From the NCBI GenBank assembly GCA_023055505.1, contig JALIRH010000023.1:8934423-8998422 (forward strand): a stretch of DNA of 64,000 nucleotides, written 5' to 3'. This document shows, in pieces, positions 1-13,576 of the stretch (position 1 is its first letter; each line of letters begins with the position of its first letter). Both the position numbers and the translations under genes were made by a program. The notes beneath the pieces were generated by a model. That model was given only the letters and a program-made list of their open reading frames with translations, was not told the origin of the DNA and ran no database searches. The stretch is from Callipepla californica brunnescens. Lineage: Eukaryota > Chordata > Aves > Galliformes > Odontophoridae.

Positions 1-3000
1 GAGGTATTGTTACAAAAACATAGCTAAAAATAACTATGATTGTAGTACTGCTGCTTGACAGTACCCAGCTGAGCAATTGTAGCACTGAAGGTGAGTGCGT
101 AGTCTTTTCAGGATATACTTCCGTACTATGACTACTTTACTATCTGGAAAAATAGAACTACAAGGGGTAATGGACGAGATGCGAAGTAATGACAGATGTT
201 TGATCGGTGGTTAAAGTTAAATACCTATGCACATAAATTAAGAAATACAAGCCTTGATCTCTTCATCTAAGATTTGATCAGGAAGTGTTTTCCAATTCTG
301 GGAAAATATTTAAAATATTGAAACTTGTTTCTATCACAGAGTTTTATAAATAGTATAATAAATAGCATAAGGTTCAAATTCTCATGACCATTTTTTCCTA
401 AGGCTTATCATCAAAAATGGAAAAAAAAAAATCACAATTGGAAGGGGGTTCCTCTGAGTGCAGTTCTTTTGGTAAAAGGTTGTTTGATTTCATTATTGTT
501 ATTCTTATTTTCTGGCAGCTAATAAAAGCTGAAGTTTTGCTGGCTAAAAGACTTTAATATCTCAAGTAGAAAAGCTGAAATTGAGTTTTTCACATTTTTT
601 AAATAATTACTGATTAGGAAAAAAAAAAAAAACTATTAGCATTGATTTCATATTAAAATTAATTTTAATTTCTGAAAAACTTTGTTACCCATTTTTAATA
701 AAAGAATTGAGGAAATGCAGAAATGATTTTTTTCTACCTAACACACAAACAAGCAAAAATATCTGGGCCTACACTAACATTTCTGCAGTAATATTTATAT
801 CATATTCAAAGACAGTTTGGAAAAACAATGCAGTGCTAGAAGAGTCATAAAACTATCAAATATAATTACCTCAGGAAAATACGTTGATGAAGAAATACTT
901 TGTGCCAATTTTATTCAACAATTTAGATTTATTTATATTGAAGGATACGGTGAATACCCCAGTCTTTTATTTATTTATGATTATTTTTTGACCATGTTTT
1001 GTTGCATATGTTCCTGGTTATGGTACAGAAAGCAAGGGATTCTATCAAAATGAATATCTAGAAATGCAGTTAGTGGGAAGGACAGCAGTATGTTCTGTGA
1101 CAAGAAGTAATTCTTATGACTATGTTTTGGTTACAGTATTTTCTTCAAACAAAGCTTAAAGTTTGTCATAGTGACTGGTTAGATAAATAAAGCTAGTTTT
1201 GTTTTAAATAAAAGTTGTTGAGAAGACGAATTGATTTCAGAATAAAACAAGTTTTAAAACAGATCTGTAGTGTAGATTTTGGTCATTGTTGAGTAACTTT
1301 CAATACCATTAGTCTAGCGTTAGTCTAGCAGTGTTTTGTAAGATTAATTTTCTGAGGAAGTTACATAATTTTGTATATCACCAAATGGAACTTTAAATAA
1401 ACATACATCTAAATCAACTCAAAGACACTTCAGAGTCTTGCAGAAAGCAGCTGCTTAACAGATCAAATACAATTATAGCATTGCCCATTATTCCTGTTTG
1501 CTCATTACTGTTTTATCAATAGCTTAGGATATATGCTTGCACTTTCAGTAATATATATATTTTATATTTTTTCTCATAATTTTTCAGCTGGTAGACAGTT
1601 ATGTCTTTGTGGTGATCTTATCAAAATAACAAGGATCTAATCTGAATGGTACACATTAAAATGCACACAGTTCATAAACTACCTATTAGTATGATAATTG
1701 CAGTCCCCTGTATTCATAGGCTTGGGAAGAGCAGCTATTATTAGATACAGATCTGATGATAGCATCACATAATACATACTAACTACCATACAGAAATACA
1801 TTATTTTACATTAATTACCTGAATTTCTCTGAAAAGGTTCACAGCCTTTCTCTCTCCGTGAAAGCATGACACAGTCACAAAGAATGTCTTTTTTTTTTTT
1901 CAGTAGGAGACACCTTAAATATGTTAAACAGGTTGTATCAAAGTAGTATATAAGCCTCAGGGGTTGTTATCTTTTTTCATACTCAGTGCAAGAGCTATTA
2001 CAAGGCCACACTTATAAGGAATTATTCTTGTGTTCTCTTTTTCCCAGTGAGGAACATTATAAATTAATTTTAACATTCATTGAAAGGTCCTCAGGCACAA
2101 ATATTCCTTCAGGGACTTGTCTCAAAACCTTGAGTAGGGTGCTACATAAATAACACCACAGAGTGGGATTTAAGAGCAAAGAATCCCTTCCTGAGGCTGA
2201 AGTACAGTTTCCCCAGTATTTCTTTGCTTTTTTCACAACTTCATCACATAGTGGAAGGTTGTAGGTCTGGTGCAGGGAGGCTCTCTCCAGCTAAGTTCTT
2301 CTTAAGTTCTGCACTGGAAATTCCTCTGCTTTTTTTTTTTTGCAGATGAATTTGGCCTTATCTTTTCAACAGCTGCACTCCATAGTGATCCATGAATGCT
2401 GAATGATTAACAGTACCCATCCCGTGCTTCACTAGGGAAGGGTTTTAAACTTATTCTTTTAATTTGAAGTTAGTGCTACAGGAGGGAGAAAATGCAGGTG
2501 AAACTAGAACAAAACCGGTCCTTTTAAAATAATCTGTTTTAAAAGACAACATCATAATAAAATTTTATCTGGCAAGGGTGGGAGAGGCCTTGCATTCAGA
2601 GCAAGTTCTTCAAGATCTACAGAAACTAATGAGGTCCCAAAAACCACAGTGAACTAATGAACTGCAAACAATATGTTATGCAACATTACTGTTGGCAGTT
2701 ACACTTAATATATATATATGTATTCTTTGCAGACTATACTCTCAGGTACAGTGAATCTTACGTTTTCAATTATACATACTCTTCAAACCAGTAAACACAG
2801 GAAGATACATGAGCTGTTCACTGAAAAAAAATTTCCCTCCTCTACAGGGTAAATCATATTGGCAGATTATTAAGCCCAGGATCATATTTCCATATACTTG
2901 AAATTCAGCTAATTACTGCTTTTAATGGAAATACTAGAGATTAGAATTTGAGCATCAAAATCTTTGTAGATACATATATGTAAAAAGCAATGGTTACTTT

Positions 3001-4766
3001 ACCCATTCTGAGTTACTCATGAAGTAAAACTTAGATGACAGTGCAGGAATTTAGGGAAAGTTATCTTCCTTTCTCTTCTCAGTATTCTTACTACTCTATG
3101 GGTGCAATGATTGAGCAATTTTTTTTTTTAATCTTTTAGTATCTTTTATAGATCTCTCTTCAAAACTTATGAGTCTGACAGATTCTGCATATGGATTTAT
3201 TTTATTTGAGGTAAAGGAGTTAGAGAGCAGAATTCTGCAAATAATCTACTTTGGGAAATTAAGGACTGAAAGTATTTTTATAAGTTTCACTGTAAGCAAG
3301 TCTCAAGTAATATGTCACACTTCTTGACTGAGTTTGTTCTAGGTCAGGGACAAACCCAGTGCTGGTATGGAGAGCCTGTCTCTTAGAGCCTCTCTGCATA
3401 GGCACACAAAAGCAGACAAATGTTGGAATGAAGACCATGGATTTTTTCAGAAAATAATTACTGATTATAATTCTGCAGCCATGCCGTAGGTCAAACTAGA
3501 GGATAACGGTCTTTTATGTCCTCCAAAATATGAATTAAATTGCCACTTAGTAATACTGCAACTTTGATGGAAATATTCCCATGGGGGAGAGCTGCAAGAA
3601 GGATGTAGCCTTTCACTGTGGGACTAGAATGTAATTTTAGTTCTGCTTTAATTCATTCTTGTAGCAAAAGTCATGGAATGAGAGAGAAATATATTTAAAT
3701 GCAGAAAAATGTTAGGTCACTCAGAAGATCACTTCCAACTTTATTTTTGTTGTATTAAATTCTGTATAATAATTAGCCAGACCAACTACCTGACCTCACT
3801 ACATCTTAACCAAACATTTAACTCAGGTTTTTCATGAATATCTATCTCAATTCTCAATCTGAACTGCTGACCTGTAGTAGAATGAAGCACAAAATTGTTA
3901 CACATTCAGTTATCTAAATTACACTTGACTTTGGTTTGCATCAAATTTTCACTTTTACTACATATGTCAGAGCTTGACTCCACAGCTGCCTGTAAGAGTA
4001 AGCTAAAATAATGTTAAAAATTTAAAACATTTATGGCTTTTTTTAGAGGGGAGTCTTCTCCAAAAGACCTCAGAGATTTAAGGAGACATGAAAGAGTCAG
4101 TTTGTTACATATTACAGCTCCAATATATTATATTTAAAATGAGTTTTACAGATTAATTTTGTAAGAAAAAGCTGCCCTAGTTTTTATACTGCATGCAGTA
4201 AATAAAACAATTCAAATTTCTGTAGCGAACAAAATTTCAGACAGTTCTGATGAGAAAAATATATTTCTTCTGTGTTGGCTATAAATAGAATCGTTAGGTG
4301 TATACACTTGAAAGATATCACTTTCTCTTTAAACTTTCATCGCCATGGGACTAAAATTAAATAAAATGTAGGTCAAGAAATCTGCCAACACCAATGCAAA
4401 GAATAGACACTCATAGAACAGAAAGTTCAAGGTATAAAAATAGATGTAATATGTTGTTAAGTACTGATTTAACCTGTACAGTGTATCACTGCATCCAAGC
4501 AGAATTTCAGAAATGGATTTTCCTTCCATTTACATTATAGACTGTTGTAGAAGGGATAGAAACCAAACAATACTATGCTCAGATTGTAGTTTTCTCTTGC
4601 TTATTTCAGTAGGTTTGTTACCAGTTCTACAGTTCAATTTCTACTGAAATCAGGCTTCAAAAGCAATGTAATGTATTTCAGAGAGGTTTTATCTTCAGTG
4701 CTGTTTAACGTACGGATGTACTAAAAGGAAACCAAAAATAAATTCACAGGGTGTATTTTAAACAGT
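1..4766. other. AT-rich non-coding stretch, no gene seen
   Basis: Unique-looking AT-rich sequence with short A/T homopolymers (for example near 421, 619, 1891, 2331 and 3121) and a short TA run near 2708-2720. Open frames are at most 78 codons and show no recognisable domain. No CR1 or LTR signature was found. Confidence 0.6.
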
Positions 4767-4870
4767 CATAGAATCATAGAATCACACAATGGTTTGGGTT
4801 GGAAGGGACCTTAGGGACTGATGAGGTCCAACTCCCCTGCCACCCATGAGGTCAGGCTGCCCAGGGCACG
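4767..4870 (-). repeat. CR1 LINE, 3'-terminal fragment
   Basis: The fragment opens with CATAGAATCATAGAATCAC, the reverse complement of the CR1 3'-terminal repeats, and continues into the TTGGAAGGGACC block and a pyrimidine-rich part with CAGGCTGCCCAGGGCA. About 100 bp remain, a strongly 5'-truncated minus-strand insertion, which is usual for CR1. Confidence 0.85.
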
Positions 4871-7800
4871 TGTTACTTAAATCTTCCACTGTAATTTCAA
4901 TCTGTCCTTTTCCATTTGGTACAATCAATAAAGAGCCCTTTGCATGGTTCCTGTATCTCATGCTCGCCCCACCCTACAATTCTTTGGGTTAAAGACAAAA
5001 GAATAAAATCTCTGGTGTACACTCAGTTATTCCGGTCCAGGAGATACACTTTACTCTTTTGGAACATATCTCTGGGCTCCAGCCCAGTTATATCAAGATA
5101 CTGAAGGCTCTCCTGAGAAAATATGTGTGAAAAATCTCAGGTCTTAAGCATATCATCTTAGAAAAGGGAAATTTTCTATTGTCCCATCTGCACTGCCCAC
5201 ACAGATTTCATTGTCTGGGAAGCCAGGCAAGAGGGTCCTGTGATATGGGGCTACCACACATGAGCCATCCAGGGTGTGACATTAGACGTGCCTGACTGGG
5301 AACCCAGCCGTGGTTTCAAACAGACTGAATGAGGCAATACTCTTTTTATCTCTCAGTCCAAATGTCTACTGTTACTGGGAGAAGGCTGCACTGTAACTAA
5401 AATATTAACATTTTCTACAATTAATTCTGCTTTGAAAAGTGAAGTCTCATAGTAAGTAATGGAGAAATTACAATCACAGCACCAGCTATGTCTTATGTGA
5501 TAAAGATCATCCTGCAGCTGCTTCCGTCTCCAGCTTTAAGGAAAACCCTGCTGAATCATTAAAAAATAATATCATGTCACAGATCTAGTTGTATCTCTTT
5601 TCCATGTTAATGACTGTTAAAACTGACAGTTGTATCAGTCCTACTTGTGAACACTGTATCTTCACTCTATATCAGCTTTAGTTCTATTGATGCTGTGCTT
5701 TCATGTTTTTTGTCTTTTGTGCACTCCGTTCAGACTGTTAAGTTACTGTGTTCTACTTTCTTCCTGGAAGCTTGGATAATTGTTTACTGAAAAGGTTAAA
5801 GACAAATTTCTGGGTCATCTAATTATTCTTCTCAACCATCGTTGACTTTAATTCATAATTTAACAATGTGGTTTGATAAATAACTACAACCTCAAACTTT
5901 TCCTCCTGCTTTCACATCCACTAGCAGCTGTCCTTACAGGAAACAGTAGCTAATTTTATGCTATTGATATTTGGCCACACAATTTGTAATATTAATACAT
6001 GTCAAATCAACTTTTCACAATTTAAGAACAAGCAAGGGCTTTCTGTTATTTTTCCTTTTAGTTCTTACGATATCAGGATTTTAGGCTAGATGAGTATAAA
6101 AGACCTTGAGACCTGCAGAAACTGAATAACCTTCTGCTGACATTTACAGAAAATGTTAAATTACTGGGACTTGGTACACTGCAACAACCCTCAATTACTG
6201 ATTTGTAGGAAAGAACACAGTACAGAAAAGTCTGTATTAGAACTGCCTGAGGCCCTGTGAATGTATAAGAATGTGAGAACATTTTGTTGTTCAGATTTGG
6301 AGGCAAAAATATATTCTAAAGGTCATGAAATATTTTTGTTATGGTTTGGCTTGTTTGTGCTTTTTTGTTTTGTTTTGTTTGTTTGTTTGTTTTTGTTTTT
6401 TACTCCTTAAAGATTATTTTTCTTTTAATTACAGTTTCTTTTGTTGGTCATGCCATATATTGAAAACATATAAGCAAGTAAAATTTTATATAAGCCAAAG
6501 AAAAAAGAAAATAAATCAGAAGAAAAATAACATTAGTAAAAACCAATAAGCTAATTCTAGTGTTTCAGTTAACCACAGATTGTCGGTTCTATCTGCAAGT
6601 GTTAGAATCTTTTCTTGTTACTACTCAGGAAACATAGTGATTTTCAAGAAATGGAGATACCCAATGTTAAACAGATAAAAATTCTCTCTTTACTATGAAA
6701 AATAATTTTTATTTTTACAGTTTGAGATAGAATTAACTAGTATCCAGAGAAACCTCGCTGCAGTATGAAGAAAGAAGGAGAGAAAGTAAATACATACACA
6801 AATTGAAAATTATACATATGTTCCTTCCTATGGAGGTAAGAAATGAATATCCTAGCAAGTATGTCTGTTGGAAAACAAAATATTTGTGTAGCATAAATGA
6901 CTTTCAAATACTGTTTATTCAGTTAGATTTGTAGGGAATATTACATCATTTCATGTATTTATTATGGAATAATATCTTTACAACTGGATATTATTTGAAA
7001 CAAAATACAGTAGAAGTATATATTTGTGTACTTTGTGAGTATACATGTTCTAAGCAGCTAGTGTTGGTTTGGAAGAATTACTGAAGTACTAAAATTGAGA
7101 TCTAAATCAAGTCCCTTCTGTTTTTTTTCATCTTAATCTTGGAAACACCTAATCTGAAGTGTAGATCTGTCCTCCAGAGGAAGTCATCTAGGAGACCTCT
7201 ACAGGCAAGAGAAATTGTGCAAGAGCAAGAGACTGCTACTTCCCATTAGGCAGGATGTGTAGATCTGATCTTACCCAGGTTGAAGTGGGACTTTCCTCTG
7301 AGTTTCTCATCACCATCACATATTACACTTCATGATTTATGTTATCAGGAAAACATGGATGCTGAAGGGAGAGTGCTTGCCTGTTAAGCTAAGAGGAGAA
7401 GAAAAAAGCTTAACCACAGGATAACCAGCTTCTGGATTCCAGTGGGCTGTTTGGTGCAGGTAATTTGTTTTGTGTAATTTATATAATTCCTTGTTACATA
7501 GCCGTAAATGTGCTGTCTGTACTGGTTTTTACAGAGGTACAAACTCATGTGTCTAATAGGACATTATAACTTTCCTTGAAAGAAATGAAAGGGCAAGTTA
7601 AAAGATTAGGATAAAGAAAAATAAAAAAGATATCAGAAAATGAAACAACTGAAAGTGCAAGATTTCCGGTAGAAGAAAGAGGCATCTCTAAACAAAATGC
7701 CCATTTTAGCCAGGCCCAATCGTAATACAAATATCCCTTTGTGACACAAACATCTTTCCTCTTCTTTGTGTTCCTCGATCAAGAAATAAATAGTTTATAA

Positions 7801-9369
7801 TATTCTTGCTCAGTTTTTTATCCTTAGTTTCATGTCTTAGCACTCCCAAAATGAACATGAACACTTTCCTTAGAGCTGTGATTTCAAGCTGCAGAAGTCA
7901 CAAGGACATGCTGAGCAGCGAGTTTGTATTTGATTTACATCCCAAAGGCTTTGCTAACAAACAAGGTGCTCAAGCATTATACTGTTTTAACAGAAAGCTT
8001 AGATTCAGACACCAGACAAATGGTTTGCCACTTTGTGGCCAGTCAGCATTATTTAAACTGTTGACCTATGCTAGAAATGCACAGTTTGTTTACAACCACA
8101 GCTAACATAACCTTAGTTAGCATAGCCTAGTAACAAGTGTTAAATCTCTAAACCATGAATGTCACTCTGAAATTACCTTTGAAAGATGCCTTCCTCCTTC
8201 CTGATAACTTGTCAGTTAGCCAACATTAATATCTCCTATTATTTTCATTACTTTTGTGGAATGTGTAAAATTTAAACAGTAAGTTAGCCCTGCTAGCTTG
8301 CTGTTTTTCTGGAGATGGAATCGTTCAATCGCTCAAAATCACCTAAGTCAGTCCTTGTGTTGAAGCAATAAGCACTGACCTTTGATTTAGAGACAATATA
8401 TTTGTTCAGTGCTGTTTTCTGCCTATCAGAAGAAGCCTTCCTTGTTTGAATTAGATGGATATTGGAAGTGTCCTACCTTTGACTTTAAATCAGTGGCACA
8501 GACATCTGTTAGATTAGCTTGTTTGGCTTCTTCCCAAATGAGAACTGCAGGGGTGGAAAACAACATGACTTGAGTTTATTTGCCTCAGAGAATCATTGTC
8601 TGCAATTTTTCTCTCTGTCAGTTCCAAGCTGTGTTTTATGTGCAGCAGTACAGTCTTCTCCAGTCTTTTGATATACTACTGTTTGTATAGCTCTGAAACT
8701 GTGTTTAAAGACTGTTTAAGAGGTTAGGAAGAAACAGACAACTAAGATATTTTGGAGTTTTCCTGAAGGAGGTACTGCACTCTCTGGGGGCTTTAAACCA
8801 GAAGAGTATGGTCACTGCTTTTGAAGTGAAATATACAGACATATCAAATATTTAATATACATGATTTGTTGATCTACCAGCAAACAATAACACTGTTTGC
8901 TAATCTGATACATTTTTTCTGTGGCTAGCTGGTTTATCCCTCCTCTTTGTACCTGTCCTACTTCAAGTAGAGATTCATTTTACACTTATAAAGTGCATTT
9001 GAGTCCATAAATTTACTGATTAAAATGGTAGCAACTCTGCCACATTGTAAGAGCATAAATTATATTTTATATTTCATATGTATGTAAATTATATTTTATA
9101 TTTCATATGTATGTCCTCTACTTATCTTGAAGGATGTATTTCATAGATGTCTCAAAATCTTCATCTTCAAAAGCATTGCCCAGTGTGAAAGTGATACTCT
9201 GTTCTACAGTCTAATCATTATTATTTACAAGGGTCTGCTCTGAATAGTGTAGGCTTCTTGTGGTAGTTTTTGCCAGTTAACGCAGTACTCAGGCATATGT
9301 CAGCAAACTTTCAACTGGACAGAGGTTTGACTGCATTGGAGAACAGTGCAAAACCTACTTTTATTTTCA
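4871..9369. other. Non-coding stretch with simple repeats only
   Basis: No gene or known mobile element was recognised. It holds GTTT-rich simple sequence (6361-6401) and a 29-bp perfect tandem duplication (9057-9114), listed separately. The 99-codon plus-strand frame at 7806-8105 has a hydrophobic start but no recognisable domain. The part at 4880-5350 is less AT-rich than its surroundings and contains AATAAAGAGCC (near 4928). This might be a very old LTR scrap, but I could not find ends. Confidence 0.5.
9057..9114. repeat. Perfect 29-bp tandem duplication (2 copies)
   Basis: Two adjacent identical 29-bp copies (9057-9085 and 9086-9114) begin AAATTATATTTTATATTTC and end CATATGTATGT. No substitution separates them, which suggests a recent slippage or duplication event in AT-rich DNA. 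Confidence 0.9.
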
Positions 9370-10600
9370 TAAAATCATGAAATCATAGAATCATTTGAGT
9401 TGGAAGGGACTCTCAGAGGTCATCTAGTCCAACTCTCCTACAATGAACAGGGACACTTACAGCTACTTCAGGTTGCTCAGTCCCATCCAGCCTGACCTTA
9501 AATGACTTCATGAACAGGGCATCCACCACCTCTTGAGCAACTCGTTCCAGAGCTTCTCTACACTTAACATAAAAAAAAAACAAACACAAAAGTTTCCTTA
9601 TATCCAATCTAAATCTTCATCTTTTTAGTTTGAAAACATTTCTTCTTGTCTTATAAGCACAGACCCTGCTAAAGAGTCTATCTTCTTTCTATCTCTTTAG
9701 ATATTCCTAGGCCACAGTGAGGTTTCTCCAGATTCTTCTCTTCCTCAGTCTGAACAACCCCAGCTCTCTCAGGCTGTCCTCATAAGGAAGGTGTTGCATG
9801 TCTTGGATTATTTCTGTGGCCCTCCTCTAGATGCAATCCAACAGGACTATGTCTCTCCTGTCCATATCTGGACCCAGTACTCCAGGTGAGGTCTCACAAG
9901 TGCAGAGTAGAGGGACAGGAACACCTCCCTCACAATTCTGGCTGTGCTTCTTTTGATGCAGCCCAACTTATGGTTGGCTTTCTGGGCTGTGAGGGCATAT
10001 TGTTAGCTTCCTATGTCCAGCTTCCTATTCAACAGAACTTGCAAAACGTTTTTTGACAGGGTTGATGTCTATCCTTTTGTTCCCCAACTCATATTGCTAG
10101 TGGGGAATGCTGCAGCTCAGATGCAAGTATTCAGTAAATACTTTCATTTGGATTTATTGAAGTTCATGAGTTCTTCTGGCTCTGTTCAAGCCTGTCTATG
10201 TCTCTGTGGATGTCATCCCGTCCCTCAGATTTGTCAACCACACCACAGAGTTTGGAGTCATCTGCAAATATTCTGAGGGTGACCTTGATTCCACGGTCAG
10301 TGCAATTAATGAAGATATTAAAAAGCACCTGTCCCAGACAGACCCCTGAAGGACACTGTTCACTGTTGTTCTCCATCTGGAAGTTCCTTATCCAGCATAC
10401 AGTCCACCCATCAAATCCACATCTTTCCAATTTGGACAGAAGGATGTTATAGGGGACCATGTGAAAGAGCTTACTGAAGTTCAGATAGATGTCAGCAGTC
10501 ACTCTTCCCTTGTCCATTGGTGCAATTATGCCATCACTGAAGGCCACTAGGTTGGACAGGCAGAACTTGCCATGAGTGAAACCATCACAGTGAAACTGGC
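9370..10600 (-). mobile_element. CR1 LINE, about 1.2 kb, 3' part with RT remnant
   Basis: A minus-strand CR1. Its 3' end is at 9370-9400 (ATCATAGAATCATT, then GAGTTGGAAGGGAC). Towards higher coordinates come the ORF2 C-terminal region and then the reverse transcriptase palm (10164-10547). Stops and frameshifts separate the open blocks. The 5' end is truncated near 10600, inside the RT region, as is typical for CR1 copies. It appears dead and fairly old. Confidence 0.92.
10164..10547 (-). pseudogene. CR1 ORF2 reverse transcriptase fragment (decayed)
   Basis: This 127-codon open block covers the LINE reverse transcriptase palm. Motif C reads FADD (residues 94-97) and is intact. Motif A is damaged: the aspartate expected in the LDFSKAF-type motif is Asn at residue 23 (YLNFSKLF). 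The SGVPQG-like segment is also altered (SGVCLGQ, residues 67-73). RT family members copy the element's RNA at a nicked target site, and this copy should be inactive. The first Met is not a real start; the frame simply lies inside a 5'-truncated ORF2. It ends at residue 127 at an in-frame stop. Confidence 0.88.
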
Positions 10601-11805
10601 ATAGATACTAATGATGAGGGAAGACACTTTGTATATAGATCATTTTTCCAGTTTTACTGCTGTATCAATATATTGAGTTAAAGTTTTGTGCCAAATCAAC
10701 TTTAAAATGCTGTCTCTGACATTTATTTAAAAGCAGAGATTTCTTCACTCCAGGTTCTCAACTTGTCTCTTTTCCAAATAGACTTTTCACTACAGTTTCA
10801 GGTTCAGCGAGTTCAGCTGCTAAACACTGCCAGACACAATCTGGAGGCATATGATTCTTGCACTTTTATCTGTTCTGCTTTTCTATACAGCTTTTCTATA
10901 TTTAGGTCAACTTTCAGACTTCTGTGATGAGAATACTGATAAAAGCTTAATATATCAGATCGTCACCATAGTAGTCTTACACAGCATTCCAAAAGCTCAA
11001 CTCCGTTATGTTAGAATTCACTCTGTTTTCTTTTTATTTTGAATTAAAACCAAGAAGAGGAAAGACTCTGTGGTGATACTGTGTGCTTGCCTGATCATTA
11101 GAAAATCAGCAGAAAAGATTCTAGCTGTGAAACTGAGGTTTAATGTTTTCCTCCTTTATCAGACCCACAGTTGAAAATCTTAACTCTTTGCAGGAAAATG
11201 CTTCATTTCACAAAGCTCTTTTTCTCCAGAGTACTTTATTGATACAGGTAGCTTCATCAGTCATGGTAGGGCAGCTACAGTTGTACTGGATAGCATTGGA
11301 TTTGTTATGCGCCTAACCAGGTCCATCCTGCAGTCAGCCAAGCACATTGCTTCCTGATTCTGCTCCTTCACTTCCTCTCCTTTCTTCCAAAAGTCATGAA
11401 CAAGTGAAATGAAGCAAATTTCATGTTTTAAATTTAAGAAACTTTAAAAAATATATGATAATGTCAATGCATGTTTAGTCATAACAAATGTGGCAATAAT
11501 AAACATGGTTTTATTTCTCAGAAAACAAAACAAAAAACAAACCACATGAGTAATGGATAGCATAATAACATCTATAACTGACACTGATGGGAGGCTTTGT
11601 ATATTCGTTATGCTCCTAATCTGCAACTTGTCTTAGTGAAATACAGGTTTTAGTGCCTAACAGAAGTGTTTATTAGCTTTTAATTCATTTGTATATTGTT
11701 TTATCATTCTATTTTAAATCAAGTTATTTTGACTTCCAAAGTATCTGGATTTTATAGATGGAACAGTTTTACAAAACTTATTATTTGCAGTCATCAGTAA
11801 AACAG
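10601..11805. other. Non-coding, nothing recognised
   Basis: AT-rich sequence without repeat-family signatures. The open frames of about 60 codons have no domain features. Confidence 0.55.
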
Positions 11806-11967
11806 TGCTCAGAGGGGATCTCACCACTGTATATCAATACCTGAAGTACAGATATAAAGGAGACAGAGGCAGACTTTTCTCAGTGTTACCCAGTGACAGA
11901 CCAAGAGATAAATACTAAAACAGAAGTTCATTTTAAACATAAGAAAAAATTGATTACCATGAAGGTG
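11806..11967 (+). repeat. CR1 LINE fragment, interrupted by an LTR end
   Basis: The plus-strand CR1 ORF2 3' region begins near CAGAGGGGATCTCACCACTG and runs through the block encoding the AFQYLKG-like part to AAGAAAAAATTGATTACCATG, where a normal CR1 would continue with the GTGAGGGTGG block. Instead the sequence switches at 11968 into the LTR-type sequence TGTCATGGTTTC. CR1 is not seen to resume downstream. Confidence 0.75.
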
Positions 11968-12098
11968 TGTCATGGTTTCATGATTTTTGTTATCCAAATT
12001 CCACATCATAACATCATGTAGTGCAGTGGGAGTTAAAGAGTTAATGCTCCTGCTTCAGGGACCATTGATAGTTCTGGGTGTGCCTGTCTCAGAAATTA
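11968..12098. repeat. LTR end fragment, same family as 13577 and 22552 (opposite orientation)
   Basis: TGTCATGGTTTCATGATTTT and the next 110 bp match the reverse complement of the right-hand ends of the LTRs at 13577-14124 and 22552-23092. Shared blocks include CCACATCATAACATCATGTA, GAGTTAATG and GGTCTCAGAA-like sequence. Homology fades after about 12098; up to 12190 it is doubtful. It begins abruptly in a CR1, so it looks like an LTR insertion later truncated. Confidence 0.7.
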
Positions 12099-12190
12099 GT
12101 ATCAGACCATCAGATCATCTCCATCTCTTCCAACTTCAGATGGAATTTGTTCTTCTGAGTGCAAATTTAGTGTGTCAGTACTAATGTTAT

Positions 12191-13576
12191 TCTTCCAGTT
12201 TGGCTTTTCTGAGATCCACTTCAGATTACTAGCCTGAAAATAGAGTTTCTATGAGAAAAGGAACAAATGAACCATCAATTCTTTATCTTAGACAGATAAA
12301 ACATACAGTGAAAACATGGCTTTCCATTTAAATGTTAAGGCCTTGGAATAAATAATTTCCATGTCTCGACAATTAGGAAAGTCAGAAGATCTGAAACTGA
12401 AGTCACGTAATATAACAAAAAAAAAAAAAATTATGTTCTGATATGATTTTTGAAAATCCACATTTTGGGAAATAAATATCAGTACCAGTTTAAGTGAGCT
12501 TCTAGTTTTGGAAACAAATGTACATTCATTGATTGTTCAAAGTGACAGCATGAGGAATTCTGTGGGGCAGAGAGGATATCAGCAAGAAACTGTCACTCTG
12601 TAGTCTCGTGTTTGTCAAGACAATTTGGAATAGCATGTTTCTAAACTGCCTAGAATAAATGTACAAAGAATGATGCCTTGAATGATCAAGAATGCCTATA
12701 CAAACAAGTTCATTTTTCTCATGTTTTGGATGCATCCTCTTTAAGAGAGCCTAAAATTGGCTCTATGGGCTCTGTTCAAAGATGATGCTAAGAGTAGAAT
12801 ACTTTCCAAGGCATTTATACATTCAGATATTAAACCAGTTATGTAGCTAGCAGCAGAAACAATATGAGCAGAGTAAGCAGACTTACCTTCCTTGTCCGGT
12901 TGTTAAGTTATTGGTTGTTGTTTTTAATTCTATTTATTTATTTGTGTGTGTGTGTGTCTATTTACTTTTAATTGAGTATCCATCTTTAAGATTTTAAATT
13001 CTTCATATGGTGGGGAAAAGCAGAATTCCTTTTATGTTATCACAGGCTAATCAAAATGTCTTCTACTATTGTCTTTATTTAGTACACAAAAAGATCTAAG
13101 CCAAATAGTAGAAATACATAAATCTCTCCTTCTCGATCTCTGTCTATTACAGGGGTGAAGCTTGAAGACTGAACCTGATGAAAAATGCCTTTTTATTTAT
13201 TTATTTATTTTGCTAAATTCCAGCAAAATCTTTCATTCATCCCTATTTTTCTGCATTTTAAGATACGTGTGTTAGTGTTAACAGATTACTCCTTACTGTG
13301 TGATGATATTTCAGCTCTTCTTGTAATTTGATTGTTTGTAGAATTATGATGTGGATAAACGTAGTTTTTGTAGAAGAACCTCAGCTCTGGCTTTTTATTC
13401 TCTGTGAATGTATGCATTAAGTTCTCACATAATTCTCTAAGAGTTCTGTACTAAGGCAACAGATACACGTCTTATCAGGCAGCCCTTTGCTTGGAACTAG
13501 CAAATGAAGAGCTGAAAAACGCTTACTTTCTTTGTACTGTTTCTGTTTACCTCATTGTTGATGTTTTTGGTTTGTT
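12191..13576. other. Non-coding with short microsatellites
   Basis: No gene seen. Simple repeats are a (TG)7-type tract at 12943-12957 and (ATTT)n at 13191-13211, plus an A14 run near 12418-12431. Confidence 0.55.

Noticed and set aside
4880..5350. Gammaretrovirus-like LTR from AATAAAGAGCC near 4928
   Set aside because: No TATA box, TG...CA ends or target duplication could be found; the hexamer alone is weak.
9370..10600. A live LINE encoding reverse transcriptase
   Set aside because: Motif A aspartate is lost, stops are frequent, and the copy is 5'-truncated.
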